Assembly: GCF_017301735.1 (NCBI RefSeq)
Contig: NZ_CP071090.1
Span: 1,364,001-1,428,000 of the forward strand
DNA from: Pyxidicoccus parkwaysis
GTDB lineage: Bacteria > Myxococcota > Myxococcia > Myxococcales > Myxococcaceae
DNA length: 64,000 nt
Direction of reading: 5' to 3'
The notes under the pieces are model-generated. The model was given only the letters and a program-made list of their open reading frames with translations. It did no database searches and was not told where the DNA came from. The position numbers were made by a program, and so were the translations under genes. Positions 7,518 to 15,841 of this stretch are shown here, in pieces (the stretch's first letter is position 1; every line of letters starts with the position of its first letter).

Positions 7518-9923
7518 TTGTCCGAGGAGAAAAACCCCACCGCGCCCCCCGGCGGAACAGACGCCACGCTGCTCACCCCTTCTCGGACCGCCGTCCCGGA
7601 GTCGACGGGAGACACGGAGCTGTTCGCCGGTCGCTACGCGATGCTGGGCCTCGTGGGGCGAGGCGGCATGGGCGCCGTGTACCGCGTGCGTGACACGCTG
7701 GTGGGCGACGTGGTGGCGCTCAAGGTCCTGGAGCTGGGGCCCACGCCGGCTCCCGAGTGGCTGGAGCGCTTCCGTCGCGAGGTCCGGCTCGCGCGCCGCG
7801 TCTCCCATGCCCACGTGGCCCGCACCTTCGACCTGGGCGAGCACGCCGGCCGCCTCTTCCTGACGATGGAGTACGTGGAGGGCGAGACCCTCCAGGCACT
7901 GCTGGAGCGGGAGCGCGCTCTCGCTCCGGTGCGGGCCGCGCGAATCGTGCTGGCGCTCTGCGAAGGACTGGCCGCGGCGCATGCTGCCGGCGTCGTGCAC
8001 CGGGACCTCAAGCCGGCCAACGTGTTGGTGGAGGCCTCGGGCCGGGTGGTGCTCACCGACTTCGGCATCGCCCGCGCGGTGGCGGGCGAGTCCGCGTCGC
8101 GCACGCAGGGCCTCGTCGGAACGCCCCTCTACATGGCGCCAGAGCAGCTCGAGGGCGGCGAGGTGGACGCGCGCGCGGACCTGTACGCCGTCGGACTTGT
8201 GCTCTACCACCTGCTCACCGGAGAGCCGCCCTTCACCGGCGAGTCGGCCATGGCCGTGGCCTTTGCCCGGCTGCGCCAGCCTCCTCCGGACCCGCGCCTG
8301 CGCGCGCACGTGCCGGATGCGCTCGCCGCGCTCGTCTTGTCCTGCCTCGCCCGCGAGCCCTCGGAGCGGCCCGCCGGAGCGCTCGCGCTGGCGGCGGCGC
8401 TGCGTGACTGGCTCGCCTCGGTGGGAGAGTCGGTGGAGGCGACGGCCACGCCCGTCCCCGGCACCGTGACGACGGGGAGGGCGCTTGCGCCCGTGACGCC
8501 GCACCGCCACACGCCTCGCACACCGCTGCGCCCGGGAGAGCAGACGCTGGCGGTGCTGCCGCTGCGCTTCGTGGGTCCTCGCGAGCACGAGTCGCTGGCG
8601 GACGGCGTCGCCGAGTCGCTCATCGACCTGCTGTCCCGCACGCGCGGGCTGCGGGTGAAGAGCAGCGGCGCGACGGCCCGCTTCCGCCAGGAGCGAGACC
8701 CGCGTGTCGCCGCGCGCGAGCTGGGCGTGGAGCTGGTGCTGGACGGGACGCTCCAGGGCGCGGGCCGCACGGTGCGCGCCACGCTGCGCATCGTGGAGGG
8801 CGAGTCCGGTACCCAGCTCTGGAGCGGCCGGCTCGACGAGACGGACGACGACATCTTCGCGCTCCAGGACCGGCTGGCCCAGCGGATGTCGGAGGCGCTG
8901 CGCAACGAGCTGCTCCTGCTGACGTACCGCGACGCCGTGCCCGAGGAGGCGCTGGCGCTCTACCGGCAGGTAATGTCCCAGCAGCGCACCACGCCCCGGG
9001 GCATGAGCGATGACCTCATCGCCCCGCTGGAGCGCGTCCTCTCCGTGGCGCCGGACTTCCCGCCAGCGGTGGCGCTGCACGCCGTGTCGATGCTGCGAGC
9101 CTGGTTCCTCCGCATGTCGGACAAGGAGCGTGACTGGGAGGCCCTGGCCCGGGGCAGCCTGGAGCGCGCCATGCGCGTGGCGCCCGACCTGGTGGAGACC
9201 CAGCTCGCGCGCGCCATCCTGGCGTCGCATGAGGGCCGCTGGCGCGATGCCGTGGTGGCGCTGCGCGGCGCGCTGGACCAGGCGCCCACGTATGCACCGG
9301 CGCTCCAGTCGCTCGGCAACCTCCAGTGCGAGGCGGGCCGGGCCGGTGAGGGAATGGAGCGGCTGAAGCTCGCCTATGCGCTCGAGCCGGCGCTCGTCGT
9401 CTCGCTGCTGGAAGTCGCTCGCTGCAGCGCGTTCCGTGGAGACGAGGACGGCTACCGCTGGAGCCTGGAGCGGCTGGATGCGCAGCCGCTGCTGGCGCTG
9501 GCCACGCTCACCCTGCGCATGCGCGTGGCCGCGTGGAGGGGAGACCACGACGAGGTCCGCCGCTGCCGCACGCTGCTGGGCGACGAGCTGGACCCCATCG
9601 CGGTCTTCGCGGCCACCTACTGCTCCTGCGTGCTGGGAGAGATGGACGTGGCCACCGCGGTGGCGGAGATGGACGCGCTCCTCTCCCGCCGGCTGAGCCC
9701 GCGCTTCGCGTCCCTGCTGTGCCAGCTCGCCGCGGAGCAGTTCTGCCTGCGCGGGGACACGGAGCACTCCCTGCGCTACCTCCAGCGGGCGGCGGACGTG
9801 GCGCTCATCGACCTGGAGTGGATGGACCGCTGCCCGGCGCTCGCCCCGCTGCGTCCGCTGCCCGCCTTCACCGACGCGCGGCGCAAGGTGCGCGCCCGCG
9901 TCGAGGCCATCTGGTCCTCCTGA
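7518..9923 (+). CDS. Cytosolic Ser/Thr protein kinase with TolB-like and TPR regions
   Basis: An 801-residue protein. Residues about 38-300 are a complete Hanks kinase: GRGGMG (47-52), K69, HRD (161-163), DFG (181-183), GTPLYMAPEQ (201-210). Residues about 335-460 resemble the TolB/FlgO-like domain often fused to such kinases (LAVLPLRFVGPRE, ...LVLDGTLQG...). The rest, to about 790, is helical repeat of TPR type. No membrane helix is visible, so the whole protein is cytosolic and the C-terminal part is probably a protein-binding platform. The start is a TTG at 7518; a GGAGG lies about 17 nt before it, which is far, and the next ATG (7640) already falls inside the kinase fold, so the TTG or a nearby start is required. 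Confidence 0.85.
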   Translation: MSEEKNPTAPPGGTDATLLTPSRTAVPESTGDTELFAGRYAMLGLVGRGGMGAVYRVRDTLVGDVVALKVLELGPTPAPEWLERFRREVRLARRVSHAHVARTFDLGEHAGRLFLTMEYVEGETLQALLERERALAPVRAARIVLALCEGLAAAHAAGVVHRDLKPANVLVEASGRVVLTDFGIARAVAGESASRTQGLVGTPLYMAPEQLEGGEVDARADLYAVGLVLYHLLTGEPPFTGESAMAVAFARLRQPPPDPRLRAHVPDALAALVLSCLAREPSERPAGALALAAALRDWLASVGESVEATATPVPGTVTTGRALAPVTPHRHTPRTPLRPGEQTLAVLPLRFVGPREHESLADGVAESLIDLLSRTRGLRVKSSGATARFRQERDPRVAARELGVELVLDGTLQGAGRTVRATLRIVEGESGTQLWSGRLDETDDDIFALQDRLAQRMSEALRNELLLLTYRDAVPEEALALYRQVMSQQRTTPRGMSDDLIAPLERVLSVAPDFPPAVALHAVSMLRAWFLRMSDKERDWEALARGSLERAMRVAPDLVETQLARAILASHEGRWRDAVVALRGALDQAPTYAPALQSLGNLQCEAGRAGEGMERLKLAYALEPALVVSLLEVARCSAFRGDEDGYRWSLERLDAQPLLALATLTLRMRVAAWRGDHDEVRRCRTLLGDELDPIAVFAATYCSCVLGEMDVATAVAEMDALLSRRLSPRFASLLCQLAAEQFCLRGDTEHSLRYLQRAADVALIDLEWMDRCPALAPLRPLPAFTDARRKVRARVEAIWSS

Positions 9924-9938
9924 GGCGCTGACGCCGCT

Positions 9939-10730
9939 TCAGCGCGCGTTCAGCATCAGCGTGGCGCCGTTGGCCGCCGCGAGCAGGCCGCCATCCACCG
10001 CGACGTCCTGGCCGGTGAGGAAGGACGCCTTGTCGCTGAAGAGGAAGGCCACGACGTTGCCAATCTCCTCGGGCTTGCCCACGCGGTTCATCGGGTGCAG
10101 TCCGGAGGCGAAGGCGCGGCCCTGCGGGTCATCCAGGCGCCAGCCCGTGGTGGCCATCTCGGACTCCACGACGCCGGGACTCACCGCATTCACGCGGATG
10201 CCCCGTTGCGCGTACTCCACGGCGGCGTTGCGCGAGAGGGCGAGCACGGCCGCCTTGCTGGCGCTGTAGATGGACAGGCCCGGGAGCGCGCCCGTGCCAC
10301 CTACCGACGCGCAGTTGACGATGGAGCCGCCCCCGCTGGCGAGCATGGCCTCCAGCTCGTACTTCATGCACCAGAAGGTGCCGCGCACGTTGATGTCCAT
10401 CAGCAGCGCGTACTCGTCGTTTGTCGTCTCGTGCAGCGGCTTCATGATGCCCGCGCCCGCGTTGTTGAACGCGCAGTCCAGCCGCCCGTACGTCTCCACG
10501 GCGGCCCGCACGAGATTGCGCACGTCGCTCTCCACGCGCACGTCGGCGCTCACCCACGTCGCCTCTCCGCCCTTGTCCTTGATGAGCGAGATGAGCTTCG
10601 CGCCTTGCTCCGCGCGGCGCGCACTCGCGACCACCTTCGCGCCTTCCGCGGCGAGTGTGAGTGCCGCACCGAAGCCGATGCCCGAGCTCGCACCCGTGAC
10701 GATGGCCACCTTTCCAGTCAGCATTCCCAT
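9939..10730 (-). CDS. Short-chain dehydrogenase/reductase (SDR)
   Basis: A 263-residue classical SDR expected to use NAD(P) to oxidise or reduce an alcohol/ketone. The cofactor motif TGASSGIG spans residues 12-19, NNAG is at 89-92, and the catalytic set is present: Ser near 142, Tyr155 and Lys159 in YSASK. The C-terminal family signature GQDVAVDGG is present. Length is typical. It sits alone, divergent from the GH114 gene across a 186-bp gap that must carry both promoters. Substrate is unknown; names such as 'glucose 1-dehydrogenase' for this group are not reliable. Confidence 0.9.
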   Translation of the reverse strand: MGMLTGKVAIVTGASSGIGFGAALTLAAEGAKVVASARRAEQGAKLISLIKDKGGEATWVSADVRVESDVRNLVRAAVETYGRLDCAFNNAGAGIMKPLHETTNDEYALLMDINVRGTFWCMKYELEAMLASGGGSIVNCASVGGTGALPGLSIYSASKAAVLALSRNAAVEYAQRGIRVNAVSPGVVESEMATTGWRLDDPQGRAFASGLHPMNRVGKPEEIGNVVAFLFSDKASFLTGQDVAVDGGLLAAANGATLMLNAR

Positions 10731-10916
10731 GTTCCTGTTCCTCTGCGATGTGAGTGCGGGTGCAGCGCTCTTGTGAAGGGAGTGTGCGCGCCGTTGTTGT
10801 GACTCAGTTGCCCGAGTGCTTGCCGTCTTCGCGCGTGAGTGCTCTATGGCTGCCCCTCATAAACGGCGTGCGCCGGAAAACTTCCCGGCGCCGCGTTTCT
10901 ACCAGGGAGCCCCACG

Positions 10917-12401
10917 ATGAGAGTCGTTCTTGCCAGGGTGTCTTGGGTCCTGTTCGCCGTGCTCGCAGCGTGTGGAGGGACGTCGCCACCGGAAGTCATC
11001 GGCGCGCAGCAGGACGCGGTATTGGTCAATCCCCAGACGCTCAAGTGCTCGACGTTGCAGGTGGAGCGTGGCTCCATCGGCGCGGGGCAGGGCGTGGCGG
11101 GGCTGGCCACGCAGACGCTTTCTGGCACACAGGACAGGTGGGCGGAGTACGTGGAGTTCTCGCCCAACACCTCGGCCACGTGCAGCTACACGCTGCCCGC
11201 GGGCGTGACGGCCGAGACGGTGGCGGCCGCGGAGCTGGGCATCAACTATCGCGGTCCCCTCAAGTCGGAGATGCGCTGGGTGTTCGAGGCGTGGGATTAC
11301 GCGGCGGGCGCCTGGGTGGTGGTGGGCGACAACACCTTCGCGCTCTCGTGGAAGTGGACGGCGACTTCACTCGCGTTGCCCTCGCCGGTGGGCCGCTTCC
11401 TGAGCGGCGGGCCGGTGAAGCTGCGCTACCGCACCGACTCCTCCGCCGACGCGTCGCTGCTCGACCTGTGGGTGGTGCGTGTGCAGCTCGCGAGCGGGGA
11501 TGCCGGCACGCCTGTCGACGCGGGCACGCCGGTGGACGCGGGCACGCCTGCTGACGCCGGTACGTCCACCGATGCGGGCACGCCCGTGCCCTGGGAGGGC
11601 GTGAGCAGCTTCACGTACCAGCTGACGAACTACGCCAACGACACGCTGGACCAGATTGCCGGCTCGAAGTTCGACCTGGCCATCACCGAGCTGTCGCGCG
11701 ACGGCAACAGCGACTACTGGCGCGCGGACGAAATCGCGGCGGTGAAGGCCACGGGCAAGCAGATGCTCGCGTACTTCGAGATTGGCGCAATCGAGGAGTA
11801 CCGGCCCGAGTGGTCTCAAGTGCCCGCGGACCTGAAGCTCGGCCCCGTGGACGGGTGGCCGGACGAGCAGTACGTGAAGTACTGGGACGAGCGCTGGTGG
11901 CCCATCGTCCAGGGGCGCATCGACCGCGCGCTCGCCGCGGGCTTCAACGGCTGCTACCTCGACATGGTGGTGACGTACGAGGAGATTCCCGCCAACGCCG
12001 CCGGCACCAACCGCGATGACCTCGCGAAGAAGATGGTGGCCCTCATCGCCCGCATCAGCCAGTACGCGAAGGCGCGCAACCCGGACTTCAAGGTCATGCC
12101 CCAGAACTCGCCCGAGCTCATCGACTACACGGGCTACCTCGCGGCCATCGACGGGCTGGGCATGGAGGACCTGTACTGGTCCGACGACGTGGCGTGCAGC
12201 CAGGCCTGGTGCGCGGAGAACCGCGCCAACGCCGCGCGCGTGCGCGCCGCCGGCAAGCTCGTGCTCACCACCGACTACGCCGTGCAGGCCGCGCACGTGG
12301 CGGATGCCTATACGCGCTCCCGCGCCGCGGGCTTCGTGCCCTACGTCAGCGTGCGGGCGCTGGACCGCATGACGGTGAACGCGGGCTGGGACCCACAGTA
12401 A
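10917..12401 (+). CDS. GH114 lipoprotein (endo-alpha-1,4-polygalactosaminidase family)
   Basis: A 494-residue lipoprotein. The signal ends in lipobox LAAC with Cys19, so it is anchored to a membrane and probably surface exposed. Residues about 25-190 form a beta-rich domain of unknown type. Five six-residue repeats of DAGTP(V/A/S) type at about 196-223 make a flexible linker, encoded by a 90-bp imperfect 18-bp tandem repeat at 11499-11588. Residues about 225-494 are a GH114-type barrel (YQLTNYANDTLDQIAGSKFD, then YFEIGAIEEYRPEW, and GCYLDMV holding the likely acid). GH114 enzymes cut galactosamine-rich polysaccharides, so a role in attacking prey or biofilm matrix is plausible inference. It is followed by the DUF1800/DUF1501 pair on the same strand. 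Confidence 0.83.
   Translation: MRVVLARVSWVLFAVLAACGGTSPPEVIGAQQDAVLVNPQTLKCSTLQVERGSIGAGQGVAGLATQTLSGTQDRWAEYVEFSPNTSATCSYTLPAGVTAETVAAAELGINYRGPLKSEMRWVFEAWDYAAGAWVVVGDNTFALSWKWTATSLALPSPVGRFLSGGPVKLRYRTDSSADASLLDLWVVRVQLASGDAGTPVDAGTPVDAGTPADAGTSTDAGTPVPWEGVSSFTYQLTNYANDTLDQIAGSKFDLAITELSRDGNSDYWRADEIAAVKATGKQMLAYFEIGAIEEYRPEWSQVPADLKLGPVDGWPDEQYVKYWDERWWPIVQGRIDRALAAGFNGCYLDMVVTYEEIPANAAGTNRDDLAKKMVALIARISQYAKARNPDFKVMPQNSPELIDYTGYLAAIDGLGMEDLYWSDDVACSQAWCAENRANAARVRAAGKLVLTTDYAVQAAHVADAYTRSRAAGFVPYVSVRALDRMTVNAGWDPQ
11499..11588 (+). repeat. Five-copy 18-bp tandem repeat encoding DAGTP linker
   Basis: Five imperfect in-frame copies of an 18-bp unit inside the GH114 gene encode the DAGTP-type linker. 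Copy number could vary between strains by slippage without shifting the frame. Confidence 0.75.
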
Positions 12402-12448
12402 CGGCGGCCCCGGGGCCCAACCCGGCGCATCCTTGAATTGCGGGGTTG

Positions 12449-12471
12449 GCTGGCAATAAAGGTTTGCCAGC
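12449..12471 (+). terminator. Stem-loop after the GH114 gene
   Basis: GCTGGCAA (12449-12456) and TTGCCAGC (12464-12471) form a perfect 8-bp stem with a 7-nt loop, 47 bp past the GH114 stop and 75 bp before the next start. There is no T-run, so it is a candidate Rho-assisted terminator or leader structure. Confidence 0.4.
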
Positions 12472-12545
12472 TGAAAGCCCTGTCGGGCGTCCCGGGGTGG
12501 TGTTTCCCGAGCGCCCGGCAGTCCCGCACGAGCAAGGAGCTCCGG

Positions 12546-14216
12546 ATGACCCGTCGTCTCGCACTCGCTCTCACCGTGCTCGCATCCGCGTGCACGCCGG
12601 GGGAGGACCCGCCCGAAAGTCCTCCCGTCCCACCCCTCGGAGAAACGCGGCAGGGCGTCGAGCCCCTCGACACACCCTCCGAGCCGAACGCGCTCCGCTT
12701 CCTGGAGCAGGCCACCTTCGGCCCGCGCCTCGCGTTGAGCGTGAGCCCCGCGCCCATCGACTCCGTGGAGCACGTCGTCTCCGTCGGCATCACCCAGTCG
12801 ATTACGGACCAGTTCAACGCGCCGCGCTCCACGTTCGACGGCACTACCACGAGCGCGGACCTGGGCTCGCAGTTCTTCGTCAACGCCGTCACGGGGCAGG
12901 ACCAGCTCCGGCAGCGCGTGGCCTTCGCGCTGAGCCAGGTGATGGTCGTCTCCCAGCTGGGCATCCCCGAGGTGATGGCCACCCCCGAGTCCGAGCCGAA
13001 GCTGGCGATGGCGGGCTACCTCAACCTGCTCTCCTCGAAGTCCTTCGGCACCTACCGCCAGCTCCTGGACGCCGTGACGAAGGACCCCGCCATGGGGACG
13101 TACCTCGACATGGCGAACAACAAGGCCTTCAAGGCCAACGGCCAGGCCATCGAGCCCAACGAGAACTACGCGCGGGAGATGCTCCAGCTCTTCTCGCTCG
13201 GCCTGCACAAGCTGAACGAAGACGGCACGGTGGTGGAGGACCCCGTCACGGGCGCGCCCGTGCCCGCGTACACCGAGCCCCAGGTGCAGGCCTTCGCGCA
13301 CGCGCTCTCCGGGTGGACGTACGGCGGCGCCGCGTGCCCCACCATCGGCAAATCGAATCCGCCCAGCTACGCGCAGCCGATGATTGGCTGCGATGTGAAT
13401 CACGACACCTCGTCGCAGGTGCTGCTGCGCGGCGTCCCCACGACGGCGGGAGCCACCGCCACGAAGCACCTCAAGGAGGCGCTCGACAACGTCGAGGCGG
13501 ACCCCAACGTCCCGCCCTTCATCTCCAAGCAGCTCATCCAGCACCTCGTCACCAGCAACCCCAGCCCGGCGTACGTGCAGCGCGTGGTGAACGTCTTCAA
13601 GAACAATGGCAGCGGCGTGCGCGGTGACTTGCGCGCGGTGGTGCGCGCCATCCTGGAGGACGACGAGGCGCGCGGCCCGCAGCCCACGCTGTCGCAGTAC
13701 TCCAACTACGGGCACCTGCGCTCGCCCGCGCTGTTCATCACCACGCTGGTCCGGTGGCTGAACGTGCAGCTCGACACGTCGGGCGGCAAGGACCCGGGCG
13801 CGAAGCTCAACTCCTACAGCCGCACGATGGGGCAGTACGTGCCCCGGCCGCCGTCCGTCTTCAGCTACTACCCGCCGAACGCGCCCGCGCCCGGCGCCAA
13901 CGGGCTGCTCGGCCCCGAGTTCGCCATCTTCGACACGGCCACCGTCACCGCGCGTGCCAACTTCGTGCACGAGCTCTTCTATGCGGCGGGCCCGGCCAAC
14001 GCGGGCGTCATCATCGACCTGAGCACGCTGCCCACGGACCCCAATGATTTGGTGCTCTGGCTGGACCGCTACCTGCTGCACGGCACGATGTCGTCGGACC
14101 TGCAGCTCGCCGTCTACAACGCCATCACCGACCCGCGCGCGGGCGACCTGACGCGCCGGAAGAAGCTGTCCCTCTTCCTCACGTCCCTCTCCCCCGAGTT
14201 CCAGATTCAACGGTGA
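12546..14216 (+). CDS. DUF1800 family secreted protein
   Basis: A 556-residue protein of the DUF1800 family. It has a lipoprotein-like signal (MTRRLALALTVLASACTPG, Cys17). Hallmarks seen include the early ALRFLEQATFGP segment, a central NENYAREMLQLFSLG block, and the region FAHALSGWTYGG. AAGGAG lies 8 nt before the ATG at 12546, which fixes this start; the longer frame from 12438 runs through the stem-loop upstream. DUF1800 genes are regularly followed by a DUF1501 gene, as here, 7 bp downstream. The biochemical role of the pair is not established; both are exported. Confidence 0.88.
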   Translation: MTRRLALALTVLASACTPGEDPPESPPVPPLGETRQGVEPLDTPSEPNALRFLEQATFGPRLALSVSPAPIDSVEHVVSVGITQSITDQFNAPRSTFDGTTTSADLGSQFFVNAVTGQDQLRQRVAFALSQVMVVSQLGIPEVMATPESEPKLAMAGYLNLLSSKSFGTYRQLLDAVTKDPAMGTYLDMANNKAFKANGQAIEPNENYAREMLQLFSLGLHKLNEDGTVVEDPVTGAPVPAYTEPQVQAFAHALSGWTYGGAACPTIGKSNPPSYAQPMIGCDVNHDTSSQVLLRGVPTTAGATATKHLKEALDNVEADPNVPPFISKQLIQHLVTSNPSPAYVQRVVNVFKNNGSGVRGDLRAVVRAILEDDEARGPQPTLSQYSNYGHLRSPALFITTLVRWLNVQLDTSGGKDPGAKLNSYSRTMGQYVPRPPSVFSYYPPNAPAPGANGLLGPEFAIFDTATVTARANFVHELFYAAGPANAGVIIDLSTLPTDPNDLVLWLDRYLLHGTMSSDLQLAVYNAITDPRAGDLTRRKKLSLFLTSLSPEFQIQR

Positions 14217-14223
14217 GCCACCC

Positions 14224-15768
14224 ATGACCCTCTCACGACGAAAGTTCCTCCAGGGTGCCTCCACCGGCCTGGGCGTCCTCGCCGCCGCGTCCACGCTCCC
14301 CAGCTGGCTGGGCCGCGCGGACGCGGCCACGCTGGGCGGCTACGCGGGCTACCGCGCGACGGTGTGCGTCTTCCTGCTGGGCGGCAACGATGGCAACAAC
14401 GTCATCGTTCCGCTGGGGGCGGGCCCGTATGCGCAGTACCTCGCGGCGCGGCCGAACCTCGGCCTCGACAGCACCGCGCTGCGTGTCATCAACCCGGTGG
14501 GACAGCCCGCCGGCTCGTACGGGCTGCATCCCTCGCTCGAGAAGGTCCAGGCGCTCTTCGAGCAGGAGCGCGCCGCCGTGGTGTGCAACGTGGGCCCGCT
14601 CGTGCTGCCGATGCGCAAGGCGGACTACACCTCGGAGACGGTGGCCCGGCCGGACAACCTCTTCTCCCACAGCGACCAGCAGGACGCCTGGGCGAGCGCC
14701 ATTGCCAACCCGTCCACCATCTCCCTGCCGCTGTCCCTTGTCGGCAAGGCCACGGGGTGGGGCGGCCGCACGGCGGACAAGCTCGCCGGCGTCAACCCGG
14801 GTGACTACCCCGAAGTCACGTCCTTCGGAGGCAAGGCCCTGTTCGCCGCGGGGGCGGAGCGCCAGCCGATGATGGTGTCCTCCAGCGGCACGCTCGCGTT
14901 CCGCCAGACGGGGGACGCGGACTTCAACGCGCTCCAGAACGACGCGCTCGCGCAGGTGATGGGCTTCCACAACAACGTCGCGCTGGCGGCGTCCTACGGC
15001 GGTGTCTTCACCACGGCGCAGACCTTCGCCGCCGCGCGCACCGCCGCGCGGGACGCGGCCTGGGCCACGCTCCCGCAGGCGACGCGCGACGCCATCGATG
15101 CGCTCTTCGTCCCCACTGCGCAGGGAAGCGCGACCTGGACGCTGCACACGCAGCTCTACCAGGTGGTGCGGGACCTCATCGCCGGGGCCATGCCCACGGC
15201 GGGGGGAGGCCTGGGCGTCCGGCGGCAGGAGTTCTCGGTGGGGCTCGGCGGCTTCGACACGCACGTGGGGCAGGGGCCGACGCAGGAGGACCTGCTCACG
15301 CAGCTCGACTTCTCGCTGAATGCCTTCCATCAGGCGATGACGCTGCTCAAGACGGAAGGTGCCTTCGGCACGAGCCCTCCGCAGGCCACGCTCTTCACCA
15401 TGAGCGACTTCGGCCGGACGCTGCTGGAGAACTCCGACAAGGGCAGCGACCACGGGTGGGGCAGCCACGCCATCGTCATCGGGGACCGGGTGCAGGGGCG
15501 CCGGCTGTACGGCACCTTCCCGAACCTGGACCTGTCGAACGGCGCGGTGAACAACCTCGACACGGTGGACGCGAAGGGGCGGTGGATTCCGACGCTGACC
15601 GTGGACCAGTACGGCTTCAGCCTCGCCTCGTGGCTGGGGCTGTCCGGTGCCGCGGAGCGCGACTACGCCTTCCCCAACATCGCGGGCTACGTCGCCGCCG
15701 CCACCGCCAATGGCTTCCCGCAGTCGGCGAGGGCGTACAAGGTCGGCTTCATGCTGCCGGACGTGTAG
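14224..15768 (+). CDS. DUF1501 family protein with Tat signal
   Basis: A 514-residue protein of the DUF1501 family, structurally related to sulfatase/alkaline-phosphatase-like enzymes. The N-terminus has a twin-arginine signal (SRRKFLQGASTG followed by a hydrophobic stretch), so it is exported folded and may carry a metal. Recognisable blocks are VFLLGGNDGNN near 40 and FTMSDFGRTLLEN...GSDHGWGSHAIVIG near 393-423, which contain Asp/His residues suited to metal binding. It is translated 7 bp after the DUF1800 gene, clearly in the same operon. The stop lies 17 bp before the palindrome that precedes regB. Confidence 0.9.
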   Translation: MTLSRRKFLQGASTGLGVLAAASTLPSWLGRADAATLGGYAGYRATVCVFLLGGNDGNNVIVPLGAGPYAQYLAARPNLGLDSTALRVINPVGQPAGSYGLHPSLEKVQALFEQERAAVVCNVGPLVLPMRKADYTSETVARPDNLFSHSDQQDAWASAIANPSTISLPLSLVGKATGWGGRTADKLAGVNPGDYPEVTSFGGKALFAAGAERQPMMVSSSGTLAFRQTGDADFNALQNDALAQVMGFHNNVALAASYGGVFTTAQTFAAARTAARDAAWATLPQATRDAIDALFVPTAQGSATWTLHTQLYQVVRDLIAGAMPTAGGGLGVRRQEFSVGLGGFDTHVGQGPTQEDLLTQLDFSLNAFHQAMTLLKTEGAFGTSPPQATLFTMSDFGRTLLENSDKGSDHGWGSHAIVIGDRVQGRRLYGTFPNLDLSNGAVNNLDTVDAKGRWIPTLTVDQYGFSLASWLGLSGAAERDYAFPNIAGYVAAATANGFPQSARAYKVGFMLPDV

Positions 15769-15785
15769 GCCACGCACGCGCAGGG

Positions 15786-15810
15786 CGAGTGCGTCACTTT
15801 GACGCACTCG
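15786..15810. promoter_or_regulatory. Palindromic candidate RegA operator before regB
   Basis: A perfect 11-bp inverted repeat (CGAGTGCGTCA, 3-nt centre CTT, TGACGCACTCG). Its core GTGCGTC-N5-GACGCAC (15789-15807) ends 34 nt before the preferred regB start. It fits the GCGNC-Nx-GNCGC palindrome described for RegA/PrrA-type regulators, and the same core recurs at 18005-18023. Confidence 0.6.
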
Positions 15811-15841
15811 CCCCGTGACGGCCCGGAGTAAGAAGGGTGGC

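Noticed and set aside
7380-9767. 795-codon minus-strand frame opposite the TPR kinase
   Set aside because: The composition is low-complexity His/Arg/Gln and it mirrors a kinase with intact motifs.
11499-11588. CRISPR-like array
   Set aside because: The 18-bp units are contiguous with no spacers and encode an in-frame peptide linker.
12449-12471. Sigma-54 promoter (GG...GC) within the stem-loop
   Set aside because: The GG and GC elements are 12 nt apart rather than 10, and symmetry explains the sequence better as a hairpin.
11367-14330. 987-codon minus-strand open frame across the GH114 and DUF1800 genes
   Set aside because: It is antisense to two well-supported genes, has Arg/Val/His-rich composition typical of high-GC shadow frames, and no domain or signal.
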